The notes under the pieces are model-generated. The model was given only the letters and a program-made list of their open reading frames with translations. It was not told where the DNA came from and did no database searches. A DNA stretch of 64,000 nt from the NCBI RefSeq assembly GCF_036802865.1, contig NZ_DAIRVK010000003.1:186001-250000 (forward strand), written 5' to 3'. A program made the translations under genes and the position numbers. The DNA is from Sulfurospirillum sp036802865. Lineage in GTDB: Bacteria > Campylobacterota > Campylobacteria > Campylobacterales > Sulfurospirillaceae. Of the stretch, positions 8,527 to 17,805 are shown in pieces; position 1 is the stretch's first letter, and each line of letters opens with the position of its first letter.

Positions 8527-9227
8527 TATTTCTGACAAACTACATAAATTTCAGCTGCATTATCAGGAAAATCTTTTCCTAGTTGATAAAAGCCCTCAAT
8601 CATATTTTCGTCCCAATTTTGTTCTATTTGCCCATTTGAAAGAGGCTTGAAAAAGACACCACCTTTTTCAAGAACTTTTAATCCAGCATTTTTTATATCT
8701 CTAAGAAAAGTTTTCATGCAATAAACTCTTTGATGCCCTAAAGCATGATCTCTTGAATTTAACTCATCCGGAGATTGTAATAATCCCATTTTAACGGCTA
8801 CTAATCTATGAATGGAAAGAGCATTAGGAACACCTAAAAGTATAATGCCATCATCTTCTAGCCATTCTTTTGCAAGTAACATAATATCAACTGGTTGATC
8901 AACATGTTCTAAAATATGTTCCATAATGATAGTATTAAATTTTTTATTCGGCTTAAAATCTTCAAAAAAACTGTGTATTTTGGTATGATTTGGATATAAA
9001 GGGATCATATCAAGCAGTTCTTTAGAACCATCAACACTTATTAAATGCTCAAAATCATTAATCAAGTATTGTGTCATTTCGCCTTCAGCAGAGCCAAGTT
9101 CTAAGCCATATGGGCCTTTAATATGATTTTTAATGGTTTGATATCTGTAATATATCAATTTTCTATCAAAGTCTAATTGTCCTTGGATATACCATCGCCC
9201 ATCTAAGTTTTTTTCAGTTATATTCAT
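8526..9227 (-). CDS. Class I SAM-dependent methyltransferase
   Basis: The 233-residue protein has motif I GLELGSAEGEMTQYL, an acidic motif II (ISVDGSKELLD), and the MEHILEHVDQP motif common in Methyltransf_11/23 enzymes, followed by ILLGVPN. It should methylate a sugar or a small metabolite in the cytoplasm. The start overlaps the upstream epimerase by 14 bp. In polysaccharide loci this class gives O-methyl sugars. It is clearly different from the coiled-coil methyltransferase at 17806 and lacks any tail, so it is unlikely to be a chain-length device. Confidence 0.82.
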   Translation of the reverse strand: MNITEKNLDGRWYIQGQLDFDRKLIYYRYQTIKNHIKGPYGLELGSAEGEMTQYLINDFEHLISVDGSKELLDMIPLYPNHTKIHSFFEDFKPNKKFNTIIMEHILEHVDQPVDIMLLAKEWLEDDGIILLGVPNALSIHRLVAVKMGLLQSPDELNSRDHALGHQRVYCMKTFLRDIKNAGLKVLEKGGVFFKPLSNGQIEQNWDENMIEGFYQLGKDFPDNAAEIYVVCQK

Positions 9228-10098
9228 CTTTTAATCCATCCTCTATACTTACTTGCTCATATCCTAATAATTGATTCATTTTTGAAGTATCAAAAACATA
9301 GTCTATCCCTTGTAAATGAGATTGCTTATATTCAATTTTTAAATTTGAATTCGTGATTTTTAATAGTAATTCGATAATTTCTTTTATAGTATATGATTTG
9401 TTAGAACATAAATTAATGACACCCTCGTATCTTTCAAGATCCAAACTTTTTATAATAAGATTGCAAACATCATCTACATGAAGAAAGCTTCTTTTTTCTT
9501 TACCACTTCCAAATATTTGTGGATTTTCCCCATTTTTTATTCTTTGTAAATTAACAGGAATAACTTTTTTATATGCTTCTTCACCTTTACCATAAATATG
9601 CCCCACCCTTAAAAGCTGTATTACAACCTTATTGTCTAAAGCCCAGGACTCTATCATTTTTTCACAGTAAAGTTTTGACCAACCGTACATTGTTAAGGGG
9701 GTCGGTTGCTTATATTCATCAATAATTGTATCCATTGCACCATAGACATCTATCGTACTTAAAAAAATAAATTTCGATGGAATATTTGGTAAATGATCTA
9801 ATAAATATTTTGTGTTAGAAATATTAGAATTTGATTCTTTTATATTATTTGCTTCAGGCCCTGATTTTGGGATAAACGCACCTATATGAAGAACTATGTT
9901 TATGTGAATGATTCCAATTTGATGAAAATCATCTTTTGTAAATGTATAATCATTATGCAATACTGTTTTAAAAACATCATGTGAAGTTGATGACAATAAT
10001 ACTATATCGTATTTATCAGCATAATTCTTTTCTAAGCATTCGAGCAGGTGCTTTCCGATAAACCCAGTTGCTCCAGTTATTAGTAATGTTTTTTTCAT
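9214..10098 (-). CDS. NAD-dependent epimerase/dehydratase (extended SDR)
   Basis: This 294-residue SDR begins MKKTLLITGATGFIGKHLLE with the canonical GxxGxxG. It has the substrate-side IFLSTIDVYG serine/threonine cluster and MYGWSKLYCEKM with the YxxxK pair, then the C-terminal EKRSFLHVDDVCNLI typical of nucleotide-sugar epimerases. It may reduce a 4-keto sugar or epimerise a nucleotide sugar. It overlaps the ATP-grasp gene by 4 bp and the methyltransferase by 14 bp, placing the three in a compact block. This block is reminiscent of clusters for unusual branched or amino sugars, but I cannot name the product. Confidence 0.83.
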   Translation of the reverse strand: MKKTLLITGATGFIGKHLLECLEKNYADKYDIVLLSSTSHDVFKTVLHNDYTFTKDDFHQIGIIHINIVLHIGAFIPKSGPEANNIKESNSNISNTKYLLDHLPNIPSKFIFLSTIDVYGAMDTIIDEYKQPTPLTMYGWSKLYCEKMIESWALDNKVVIQLLRVGHIYGKGEEAYKKVIPVNLQRIKNGENPQIFGSGKEKRSFLHVDDVCNLIIKSLDLERYEGVINLCSNKSYTIKEIIELLLKITNSNLKIEYKQSHLQGIDYVFDTSKMNQLLGYEQVSIEDGLKDEYN

Positions 10099-11159
10099 AA
10101 TTCAATCAAACTATCTGAAATTGCATTTTCTGTTGTAAGCAATGGCTCACAATCCATTCCACGTAGCCACAAAAGACCATCGGGTAAAGGATTTATCTTT
10201 TTATCTAAACATGGAAATTCATTGTAAAGAGCAATATCTTTAAAGATTTTTGGCATATTTAGGCCTGCTTTTGTAAAAAATAAAACCGTTGTGAAAAAGC
10301 GAGATATATTAATTTCTGTAGGATTTGGAATATTGTTTTTATCATAAGTCATATCCACGCCATATATTCCATGTGGTTTTTTATCAATTGAAAAAATGGC
10401 ATCTTGTGCTATTTGATCAACTTGATCCGAAGAATATGTTTCGCCAATTTTTGTCACACCTGTCACACCTGACAAGGTTCTATTTCCAAGATTCCATGCT
10501 TTTCTTCTTCTCGTTTGGGCAACAACAAGCTCTCCCTCATACCAAATAGACAACCATGTTACCGTTCTTTCAGTTAAAAGTTCAGCTCCTGTGAATTCGC
10601 CCCATCCCTTAAACCTATCAATCCATTTTTTTGCAAATTCATAATCATTTGTAGGTAAAGCACCTCTTCCGCCCCCTCCAACATTTGCTCTAAGCCAAAT
10701 TTGACCATCACTATCACCAAGAAGATCAAATGCTTTTTTTAAATCAGCTTCTGTGTGGATGTTAAAGGTTTTCGGTATTTTTATCCCTTCTTGTGCCCAA
10801 ATGATAGCTGATTTTCCTTTGTCAACACAATTTTCAATTACTTCATGGCTTGGCATATATAATTTAGTTCCTGTAGCCAATATATCATTTCGTATTTTTG
10901 AGGCTTCAAGAATTTCTATATCATTTTGAAAGTGAACTAGATCTGGTTTTTCAATGTCTAAAAGATTTACTAGCTTTTCTTTATATCTTGCATCAATAGC
11001 ATAAGGAATAACATATTTTTTAGATGCTTGTGAAAGCATAAGATCACTTGCTTCACTCCCCATACCTATAATAATTTCATTTTTTGCACATTCAAGTAAT
11101 GATTTTATTACATTTTCTGACGGTGTACCCCCAGCTCCAGCTATGAGAATTTTAGACAT
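10095..11159 (-). CDS. ATP-grasp family ligase (carbamoyl-phosphate-synthase-like fold)
   Basis: The 354-residue protein has an N-terminal Rossmann-like pre-ATP-grasp domain (MSKILIAGAGGTPSENVIKSL) and then an ATP-grasp domain. The glycine-rich loop is IWLRANVGGGGRGALP near residue 160, the adenine-binding region is FTGAELLTERTV, and the metal-binding end is YGVDMTYDKNNIPNPTEIN, with the final ENIN-like PTEIN. ATP-grasp enzymes join a carboxylate, via an acyl phosphate, to an amine or similar nucleophile. In this setting it could add an amino acid or other carboxylic acid to an amino sugar. This is inference; no acceptor is shown by the sequence. Confidence 0.8.
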   Translation of the reverse strand: MSKILIAGAGGTPSENVIKSLLECAKNEIIIGMGSEASDLMLSQASKKYVIPYAIDARYKEKLVNLLDIEKPDLVHFQNDIEILEASKIRNDILATGTKLYMPSHEVIENCVDKGKSAIIWAQEGIKIPKTFNIHTEADLKKAFDLLGDSDGQIWLRANVGGGGRGALPTNDYEFAKKWIDRFKGWGEFTGAELLTERTVTWLSIWYEGELVVAQTRRRKAWNLGNRTLSGVTGVTKIGETYSSDQVDQIAQDAIFSIDKKPHGIYGVDMTYDKNNIPNPTEINISRFFTTVLFFTKAGLNMPKIFKDIALYNEFPCLDKKINPLPDGLLWLRGMDCEPLLTTENAISDSLIEL

Positions 11160-11556
11160 TTTTTACCTTTTGAAGAAATTTGTTATAATCTCTAATATAA
11201 TCAGTTTCATCATAATGCTTATTTGCAACTACCAATAAAACACAATCTTCACTAAAATTTTTCATGTCTCGCCATATAAGTCCCTCAATAAAAAGCCCCT
11301 TATTTGGGTTATCAAGTAAAATTTCTTCTTTGGTTATTCCATCATCAAGCACAAAAACACAAGAGCCTTTAACTGCTATTGCTATTTGTTTAAGATCTAT
11401 ATGTGCATGAGAGCCACGAACAACCCCATTTTTTGTATCAAAAATATAATACACTCTTTGAATATGAAAAGGAGCATTATAATCTGCTTCAAGTGCAATC
11501 AAAGAGCCTCTCTCATCACCTAAGGTTTTGAAGCTAATTAACTTATAACTATTCAT
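11152..11556 (-). CDS. fdtA: FdtA-like dTDP-4-keto-6-deoxyglucose 3,4-ketoisomerase
   Basis: A 134-residue cupin of the WxcM/FdtA family. It starts with the family pattern LISFKTLGDERGSLIALE, then FHIQRVYYIFDTKNGVVRGSHAH, where the RGxHAH pair is the catalytic region, and later IWRDMKNFSEDCVLLVVAN and YDETDYIRDYN, all hallmark segments. It moves the keto group of dTDP-4-keto-6-deoxyglucose from C4 to C3 so an aminotransferase (probably 6803) can install a 3-amino group. Single-domain length matches FdtA/QdtA. Whether the product is galacto (FdtA) or gluco (QdtA) cannot be decided by eye. It needs RmlA and RmlB activity, not intact here. Confidence 0.87.
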   Translation of the reverse strand: MNSYKLISFKTLGDERGSLIALEADYNAPFHIQRVYYIFDTKNGVVRGSHAHIDLKQIAIAVKGSCVFVLDDGITKEEILLDNPNKGLFIEGLIWRDMKNFSEDCVLLVVANKHYDETDYIRDYNKFLQKVKNV

Positions 11557-13138
11557 TTCTTTCCCTTTTTATAATTGCATAACCATTGATTATAACTTGA
11601 TGCTGAAAGTCATATCCGATTTTTTTCATTCTCTCAATCATACAATTATCTACAGCTCTAATCTGGCTTGGAGTCAAAACATACGATGTAAACCCAGAAT
11701 ATTTATATTCATCGTTTTCTTTTACTACTTGCATCACAACATAATCTGCTTGATCTAAACCTAGTGGAAACATATAATGGATTCTATCTTTCCATAAATT
11801 AGCAATGATTATTTCAAAACTTGATACAACAGCTCCTGGAGGAATAATTTCGTTCATTTTTTCAAAATCATTCAGGTACTGTCGCGTTGAGCTATGTTGA
11901 TTAAATAATTCTTTATACAGATGAAAATCTTTAAATAATACATTTTCATTAATTACATTTATAAAAGCCAACTTTCTATTATAAGGACTATATAATGAAC
12001 TAAAGCATATTAATCCTATCATAACTAGTGCAGCCAAAGATCGATGGGTATTTGTTTTTAAATAAGTAACGATTTTTATATAACCCAAGACAGACAAAAA
12101 AACTGCAAAAGGAAAGTATAATGTATGATAGTGGGTGAAATAACCATACTTTTCTGCTCCACCAATATTCCCTATAATATTAGGTACTAACATTACAGTA
12201 AGCATTACAAGGTATTTCCAATGAACAAATGTAAAAATCCCTAAAAATATAAAGCTACATAATAAAAATACATACAAGTTCTCTAAGAACATCGCATTTG
12301 ACAAGCGGCTTATTAATTCCGTAGCTGTAGTGGGCAAATAAGTAGAAATTTGATTGCCCATTAATGTCTTAATATTATTTAATGCAAAAACTGTATAACT
12401 TAATAATATAGTGGTTAAGAAGATTAAATGCCATCTTTTATTCGATTCAATGCTTTTCCAAAAAAGAAGAATATACATAGTCAAAAAGATACCTATATAC
12501 ATAGGCGCTCTTTCAGTAAGTAAGCATATAAAAAAACTTACTATGTATAATAGTGCTAAATTTGATTTTTTTTCATGCATTAAGTATAAAAACATCATAG
12601 CGAAAGCTAGAAAAAATCGCTCTACATAAAACTGCCCTGATATTGAAATAGAAAAAGCCGGATGTATAAAAACAAGTAATAAAAACAAAACTGACGCAAT
12701 AATAGGAACATCACTTTCGCGCATAATCCTATAAGTAAAATATAGTAATACAAAAAAACTTGTCACATGCAAACAATAAAATAAAAGTTTAGTATCAATA
12801 ACACGTGCTAATTGTGCAATAATATACAATACATAATAACTATGATTTCTCATTACATCTATTGCTTCATCACTAAAGCGATTCAATTCTTGTGTACATA
12901 ATATATCTGCTGTTTTTGATTGAATATTGCCAAAATTAAAATGATAAAATGCCCCAAAATCATATGATTTTGTTGTATTTTGTTTGGCAATATTTTCTGT
13001 AACTTCCAGTAGAAAGGCTGAATCCCCTCTATGAGGACTATCAAAAATCCATTTTGTATATTGAATGTACGTAATTAACCCTGCTAAAGTACATATAATA
13101 ATAAGAAATAATAAATTTTCTTTTTTACTAAAACTCAA
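11549..13138 (-). CDS. Large polytopic membrane protein, GT-C/DUF2079-like
   Basis: About 529 residues with roughly eleven hydrophobic segments and an extracytoplasmic C-terminal part. The first loop has DSPHRGDSAFLLEV, an acidic loop motif as in GT-C enzymes; later SFFICLLTERAPMYIGIFL resembles the 'K/TEDxA' helix of DUF2079 proteins. The start is TTG at 13138 (TTG AGT TTT) with GGGAG about 7 nt upstream; no closer ATG is available. It probably transfers a sugar from a polyprenyl-phosphate donor outside the membrane, and is a second GT-C candidate besides the one at the window start. A polymerase or ligase role is a less likely alternative. Confidence 0.65.
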   Translation of the reverse strand: MSFSKKENLLFLIIICTLAGLITYIQYTKWIFDSPHRGDSAFLLEVTENIAKQNTTKSYDFGAFYHFNFGNIQSKTADILCTQELNRFSDEAIDVMRNHSYYVLYIIAQLARVIDTKLLFYCLHVTSFFVLLYFTYRIMRESDVPIIASVLFLLLVFIHPAFSISISGQFYVERFFLAFAMMFLYLMHEKKSNLALLYIVSFFICLLTERAPMYIGIFLTMYILLFWKSIESNKRWHLIFLTTILLSYTVFALNNIKTLMGNQISTYLPTTATELISRLSNAMFLENLYVFLLCSFIFLGIFTFVHWKYLVMLTVMLVPNIIGNIGGAEKYGYFTHYHTLYFPFAVFLSVLGYIKIVTYLKTNTHRSLAALVMIGLICFSSLYSPYNRKLAFINVINENVLFKDFHLYKELFNQHSSTRQYLNDFEKMNEIIPPGAVVSSFEIIIANLWKDRIHYMFPLGLDQADYVVMQVVKENDEYKYSGFTSYVLTPSQIRAVDNCMIERMKKIGYDFQHQVIINGYAIIKRERNE

Positions 13139-13148
13139 GACAACTCCC

Positions 13149-13217
13149 TTATTTATTAACTACTTTCTCTTTAGACCATTTTTTAACTCTTTGCAACCAA
13201 TGATGCTTATAAAAATT
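13149..13217 (-). pseudogene. Possible 3' remnant of a lost glycosyltransferase gene
   Basis: A 22-codon frame ending in TAA at 13149 reads NFYKHHWLQRVKKWSKEK, similar in style to the 'W-x-x-R-(V/I)' helix that ends GT4-type proteins such as the two upstream genes. It is closed on its 5' side by a stop and has no start. It may be the tail of a third glycosyltransferase removed by recombination. Weak evidence: short, and seen by eye only. Confidence 0.25.
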
Positions 13218-13267
13218 CTATTAATACAATTTCTTTAACACCTATTTTAGTTTAAAACAAACCTATA

Positions 13268-15451
13268 CTATGTATTGATTGTATTTAATCCTAATGAAGA
13301 GATGGAATGTTCTTCAATAAATTTACAAATATTTGTGATCTTTTTACTCCATACATTTTCTTCTAAAAAAGCTTCTATTTCATGTTCATTAAAAATTGTT
13401 GGGGCACTTAATTTTGCAATAAAAGCATCGTTAGAAGAAGCAACATCGATAACCTGAATTTTTTTGCACTCTACAATATCAACACTTATAACCGGCTTTT
13501 TGGCAGCTAAGTATTCATAAATTTTTACAGGAGAAACAGAATTAGTAATACTATTTTTTATAAAAGGCAATATACAAATATCGAACATTTTCAAATAAGG
13601 TATAAGTTCCAATCGTGGTTTTTGTGAAAATAAGAAAAAATTCTTATATTTATTTTGAAGCGCATAAATTTCTTGAGAAACATTAAAAACTGGTCCAATG
13701 AAAACAAAGGCATAAGATGGATATCGTTCAATTAAAGCATTTACCAAAGAAAAATCCATCCATTCAGCTATAGCACCATAATATCCTATAATTTTTTGAT
13801 AACCTTCATTTTTAATATTCACAATCTCTTTAGGAGTATTATAAGAATCTTTCAAAGCATCCAAAAATTCTATATCTATCCCATTACTAATAGTTAATAT
13901 TTTATGCCTATACGAAAGTGGCAATTGGTCTGCTAATTTTTCAGCTGATACTGTGATTAAATCAGAAAATTTTAGGAGATCTTCATGATTTTGTTTAATA
14001 ATATCTTTCTCTATTTCCAATAAATCCAATTCATCCATAAAGTCATAAAGGAGTGTGGTATATTTTAGATAAGGTAAGTGCTTAATATTATTTGCCCATA
14101 AACAATAATAAACTACTTCATGTTTTTCAAAAACATGCGAAAGTATGGGAAGAAATTTTTCATTAATTAAAAATAATGATGGATGCATTTCTGAAAGGGT
14201 AGAAACTTTATCTGTTTGGTGGTTCAACGTACTATAAAATACTAAATAGCCATTCTGAGCTAAAGCATCAGCAATGTGTTGAGGTCTTTGCTTCATATAA
14301 GTATAATCTATTGTTGCTGGAAACAAAACAACTTTTTTATATGACTTGAATGCCTTTATTTTTTCCAATTCATACATCACATTAACATCAGAATTTGGCA
14401 TTAAAAACTTGAAAACTCTTTTGATGATTCGTTTTACATACTCTTTTTTATCATAAAAAGTTCCGTATAAAAATTCTCGTTTGAAGTTATATAATCTGAT
14501 CTTCCATCGTGCTTTTTTTATATATGGAGAAGTATTTACAGGTATATGAATTGAATTGTGGTCTTCTACAGTTTTCATTTGGAGTAATAAATGCTCAAAA
14601 TTTACCATCCGTACCAAAACCCTCTGTAAAATATGGTCTTGCTTAGTGATACAAAAACTTTTTAAATCATCTTCAAATTTATGCCAATAAGAAAATGCTA
14701 TATCACTCAATGACCAATCAACATGATGTTTAGAGAGGAAGTAAGCTTTGTTCTTCTGAAATAATGCTTGATACTTCTCTGTCGCTAACTTCTTAAATGA
14801 AACACTCCCCTTATGATAGATAAAACAACCCTCTACAAAAACATTCTTGAATCCAGCTTGGATACTTCGCAAGCAATAATCATCATCTTCGAACATCCCT
14901 ATACCAAACTGTTCATCTAATAGACCAATGGTGTCAATTACATTTCTTTTAATAGCTACACAGAAAAAACCCAAACGTTGTGTCTCACAAACAACATTAT
15001 GGTTCAGGGTTGTATATCGTTTTGAAATCTCATTATAATTCTTCTCTGTCAATCCATCAAGATTTACTCTCTGTTCGTTACCAACAGAATTCGAAATAGG
15101 CCCTACCAACCCTACTTTACAATCATCGTGAAATGGTCTCAATAATCTCTCAAGCCACCCCTCACTCACCAATGTATCATTATTTAATAAAATAACATAC
15201 TCTCCGTTGGAAGCTTTAATCCCATCATTATTTCCGCCGGCATACCCTTTATTAATATCATTTAGGAGTACTTTTATATTTGGATATTTTGACTCTATAG
15301 ATTTTAGGTATTCTTTTGTCCCATCTTGTGAGTCATTATCGACAATAATTAGCTCAAATTGCTCTTTATCTGTATATTCGTATATACTCTTTATACACGA
15401 TTTGGTGCAATCCTCTAATTGGTTATATGTCAACACTACAATCGATGTCAT
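13268..15451 (-). CDS. Two-domain glycosyltransferase (GT2 + GT4-like)
   Basis: The 727-residue protein has an N-terminal GT2 domain (residues 1-247): SIVVLTYNQLEDCTKSCI, ELIIVDNDSQDGTKEYL, ILLNNDTLVSEGWLERL and the FEDDDYCLR catalytic region. A linker of about 120 residues follows, then a GT4-like domain with KKVVLFPATIDYTYMKQRPQHI, YGAIAEWMDFSLV and SVSPVKIYEYLAAKKPVIS. Its first 740 bp are identical to the start of the next upstream gene. Unlike that paralogue its linker lacks MSDW motifs. The ATG overlaps the upstream stop as ATGA. It should add two sugars or build a repeating unit in the cytoplasm before export by Wzm/Wzt. Confidence 0.88.
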   Translation of the reverse strand: MTSIVVLTYNQLEDCTKSCIKSIYEYTDKEQFELIIVDNDSQDGTKEYLKSIESKYPNIKVLLNDINKGYAGGNNDGIKASNGEYVILLNNDTLVSEGWLERLLRPFHDDCKVGLVGPISNSVGNEQRVNLDGLTEKNYNEISKRYTTLNHNVVCETQRLGFFCVAIKRNVIDTIGLLDEQFGIGMFEDDDYCLRSIQAGFKNVFVEGCFIYHKGSVSFKKLATEKYQALFQKNKAYFLSKHHVDWSLSDIAFSYWHKFEDDLKSFCITKQDHILQRVLVRMVNFEHLLLQMKTVEDHNSIHIPVNTSPYIKKARWKIRLYNFKREFLYGTFYDKKEYVKRIIKRVFKFLMPNSDVNVMYELEKIKAFKSYKKVVLFPATIDYTYMKQRPQHIADALAQNGYLVFYSTLNHQTDKVSTLSEMHPSLFLINEKFLPILSHVFEKHEVVYYCLWANNIKHLPYLKYTTLLYDFMDELDLLEIEKDIIKQNHEDLLKFSDLITVSAEKLADQLPLSYRHKILTISNGIDIEFLDALKDSYNTPKEIVNIKNEGYQKIIGYYGAIAEWMDFSLVNALIERYPSYAFVFIGPVFNVSQEIYALQNKYKNFFLFSQKPRLELIPYLKMFDICILPFIKNSITNSVSPVKIYEYLAAKKPVISVDIVECKKIQVIDVASSNDAFIAKLSAPTIFNEHEIEAFLEENVWSKKITNICKFIEEHSISSLGLNTINT
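14712..15451 (-). repeat. 740-bp direct repeat, copy A
   Basis: This segment matches 17033-17772 base for base by my line-by-line comparison, at a constant offset of 2321 bp. It covers the start codon and about 246 codons of the GT2 domain. Identity stops abruptly at both ends: A versus C beyond the start codon, T versus A inside the linker. It is coding sequence, not an insertion element. Confidence 0.95.
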
Positions 15452-17772
15452 AACCTCAATATTCCTTCATTAAGCATATTTGCACGTTCTCTCCATGAAT
15501 TTTCTTTTGCCAATTGAATACGTTCTTGCTTTTTAAGCTGGCTGTTTTCGGCCAAAGCTTCTTCAATGTATTGGCAAAAGGATTCTTTATCATTGGCTAA
15601 AAAACAATATTGTTTATATGCTAAAAGTTCAGGAAGCTCAACAGAAACAACGGGTTTACCAGCACTTAGATACTCGTAAAATTTAACAGGATTGGTGGCA
15701 AGAGTGAGAGGTATGATTTTGAATGGAATTAGACAGACATCAAAATATGCGAAGTATCCGGGTAACTCTTTATAAGGAATTTCTCCTAAGAAAAAGATGT
15801 TTTTTATAGTTTCTACTCTACTTATATCACAACCAAATGTTGAGCCAATCATCACGAAATTATAATCAGGAAGCTTTTTTGCACAATATTCAACAATATC
15901 CATATCAAACCAATCAGAAATGGCACCGTAATACCCGATTATAGTCTTCTTGGCCAATTCATCAAGCTTCCCATTAGACTGTGCATTTCTAAAATGTTCA
16001 AACTCTGTTCCATTTTTGACATGAATAGTTTTGTGATTTAGCTGTATATTTTTATCAAAAAGGAGCTGCGAGGATGCTATAACTAAATCTGCTTTTTTAA
16101 TTAATTCATGCTCTTCTTTTAAAGATTCTCGCGTATTGGTACTAAAACCAGAGTGATCATCCATACAATCAAAGATAACTTTCCCAGATACTTTAGATTT
16201 TACATCAAAAACTAAACGACTCCACCCTGGAAACTGAACCATATAGGTAATATCGCGAATATTTAACATCTTCAAAGCTGACACTATTGATAAAGACATA
16301 TTATGTAAATTTTCTACTGTTATAAGATCTTTATAGATATTCATTTTAGTGTAACTGTGTATCCATAGTTTATAAATATTATGATCCAACTTTGAAAAAT
16401 GAATGGTTTGTCCAGCTTCTTCAATTGAGTCAAAAAGCCGTCCTTTAGGCTGAACGTCCATTGCAAGATAGATAATTGTATACCCTTTTTTAGAAAGCTC
16501 TTTTAAAATATGCTGCGGTCTTTGGAACCTAAAGCCCCATGTGATAATAGGAAATGCAAGAATCACTTTTTGATGATTACGCACAGAAACTAATGCTTCT
16601 TGAAACTGATTTTTTGATTTTCTAAACTTATAATGATCAAGCCATTTTTTTGGCACACTTTTTTTAATAATTTGTTTGATCGATAATTTACCATCAAAGT
16701 ATTTTTCAAAATTTCGAAGCAAGAAGTGACGATCAATTTTTTCTAAACGTAATTTCATAGCACATGCCCAATCCGACATAGTCATTAACTCATTATGTTT
16801 TACACTTAATTCATTCGTTTTTTCGTCTAAAGACACTTTGAGCTGTGTTGCCCAATCGGACATCGCCATAAGCTCTTTTTTTGACGATTCAACATAAGAA
16901 ATATCACTGCTCTTTTCAAGCTCTTTGAGAAAAAGTAATAAATTCTTAAAATCATTTTGACGTACTTCAAAATTCACTTTATTTTGTACCGTCTCAAAAT
17001 AATTAAAATACGCAATGAGCAAGTCAGAATAAGACCAATCAACATGATGTTTAGAGAGGAAGTAAGCTTTGTTCTTCTGAAATAATGCTTGATACTTCTC
17101 TGTCGCTAACTTCTTAAATGAAACACTCCCCTTATGATAGATAAAACAACCCTCTACAAAAACATTCTTGAATCCAGCTTGGATACTTCGCAAGCAATAA
17201 TCATCATCTTCGAACATCCCTATACCAAACTGTTCATCTAATAGACCAATGGTGTCAATTACATTTCTTTTAATAGCTACACAGAAAAAACCCAAACGTT
17301 GTGTCTCACAAACAACATTATGGTTCAGGGTTGTATATCGTTTTGAAATCTCATTATAATTCTTCTCTGTCAATCCATCAAGATTTACTCTCTGTTCGTT
17401 ACCAACAGAATTCGAAATAGGCCCTACCAACCCTACTTTACAATCATCGTGAAATGGTCTCAATAATCTCTCAAGCCACCCCTCACTCACCAATGTATCA
17501 TTATTTAATAAAATAACATACTCTCCGTTGGAAGCTTTAATCCCATCATTATTTCCGCCGGCATACCCTTTATTAATATCATTTAGGAGTACTTTTATAT
17601 TTGGATATTTTGACTCTATAGATTTTAGGTATTCTTTTGTCCCATCTTGTGAGTCATTATCGACAATAATTAGCTCAAATTGCTCTTTATCTGTATATTC
17701 GTATATACTCTTTATACACGATTTGGTGCAATCCTCTAATTGGTTATATGTCAACACTACAATCGATGTCAT
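15448..17772 (-). CDS. Two-domain glycosyltransferase (GT2 - coiled coil - GT4-like) with MSDW motifs
   Basis: About 774 residues. The GT2 domain (1-247) is identical to that of the downstream gene. Residues about 255-360 form a helical, coiled-coil-like linker with two copies of an E-L-M-x-M-S-D-W-A motif (KKELMAMSDWATQLKVSL and HNELMTMSDWACAMKLRLEK). The C-terminal GT4-like domain has VILAFPIITWGFRFQRPQHI, YGAISDWFDMDIV and TNPVKFYEYLSAGKPVVS. The reading frame opens one TTG earlier, but the ATG at 17772 has AAAGG upstream and is the repeat boundary. The same MSDW module occurs in the tail of the methyltransferase just upstream, suggesting that the proteins bind each other or a shared partner. 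Confidence 0.88.
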   Translation of the reverse strand: MTSIVVLTYNQLEDCTKSCIKSIYEYTDKEQFELIIVDNDSQDGTKEYLKSIESKYPNIKVLLNDINKGYAGGNNDGIKASNGEYVILLNNDTLVSEGWLERLLRPFHDDCKVGLVGPISNSVGNEQRVNLDGLTEKNYNEISKRYTTLNHNVVCETQRLGFFCVAIKRNVIDTIGLLDEQFGIGMFEDDDYCLRSIQAGFKNVFVEGCFIYHKGSVSFKKLATEKYQALFQKNKAYFLSKHHVDWSYSDLLIAYFNYFETVQNKVNFEVRQNDFKNLLLFLKELEKSSDISYVESSKKELMAMSDWATQLKVSLDEKTNELSVKHNELMTMSDWACAMKLRLEKIDRHFLLRNFEKYFDGKLSIKQIIKKSVPKKWLDHYKFRKSKNQFQEALVSVRNHQKVILAFPIITWGFRFQRPQHILKELSKKGYTIIYLAMDVQPKGRLFDSIEEAGQTIHFSKLDHNIYKLWIHSYTKMNIYKDLITVENLHNMSLSIVSALKMLNIRDITYMVQFPGWSRLVFDVKSKVSGKVIFDCMDDHSGFSTNTRESLKEEHELIKKADLVIASSQLLFDKNIQLNHKTIHVKNGTEFEHFRNAQSNGKLDELAKKTIIGYYGAISDWFDMDIVEYCAKKLPDYNFVMIGSTFGCDISRVETIKNIFFLGEIPYKELPGYFAYFDVCLIPFKIIPLTLATNPVKFYEYLSAGKPVVSVELPELLAYKQYCFLANDKESFCQYIEEALAENSQLKKQERIQLAKENSWRERANMLNEGILRL
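17033..17772 (-). repeat. 740-bp direct repeat, copy B
   Basis: Second copy of the identical segment at 14712-15451, in the same orientation. Recombination between the copies would remove 2321 bp and leave one gene with the shared GT2 domain joined to the C-terminal half of the downstream gene. Confidence 0.95.
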
Positions 17773-17805
17773 CAAATACCTTTAATATTATTTTATTTAA
17801 ATATA

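Noticed and set aside
10095..11159. Carbamoyl-phosphate synthase large subunit fragment
   Set aside because: The protein is a complete single ATP-grasp enzyme with its own pre-ATP-grasp domain and normal start and stop, not half of CarB.
14712..17772. The 740-bp repeats as an insertion sequence or other mobile element
   Set aside because: They are in-frame GT2 coding sequence with no terminal inverted repeats, no transposase and no target duplication.
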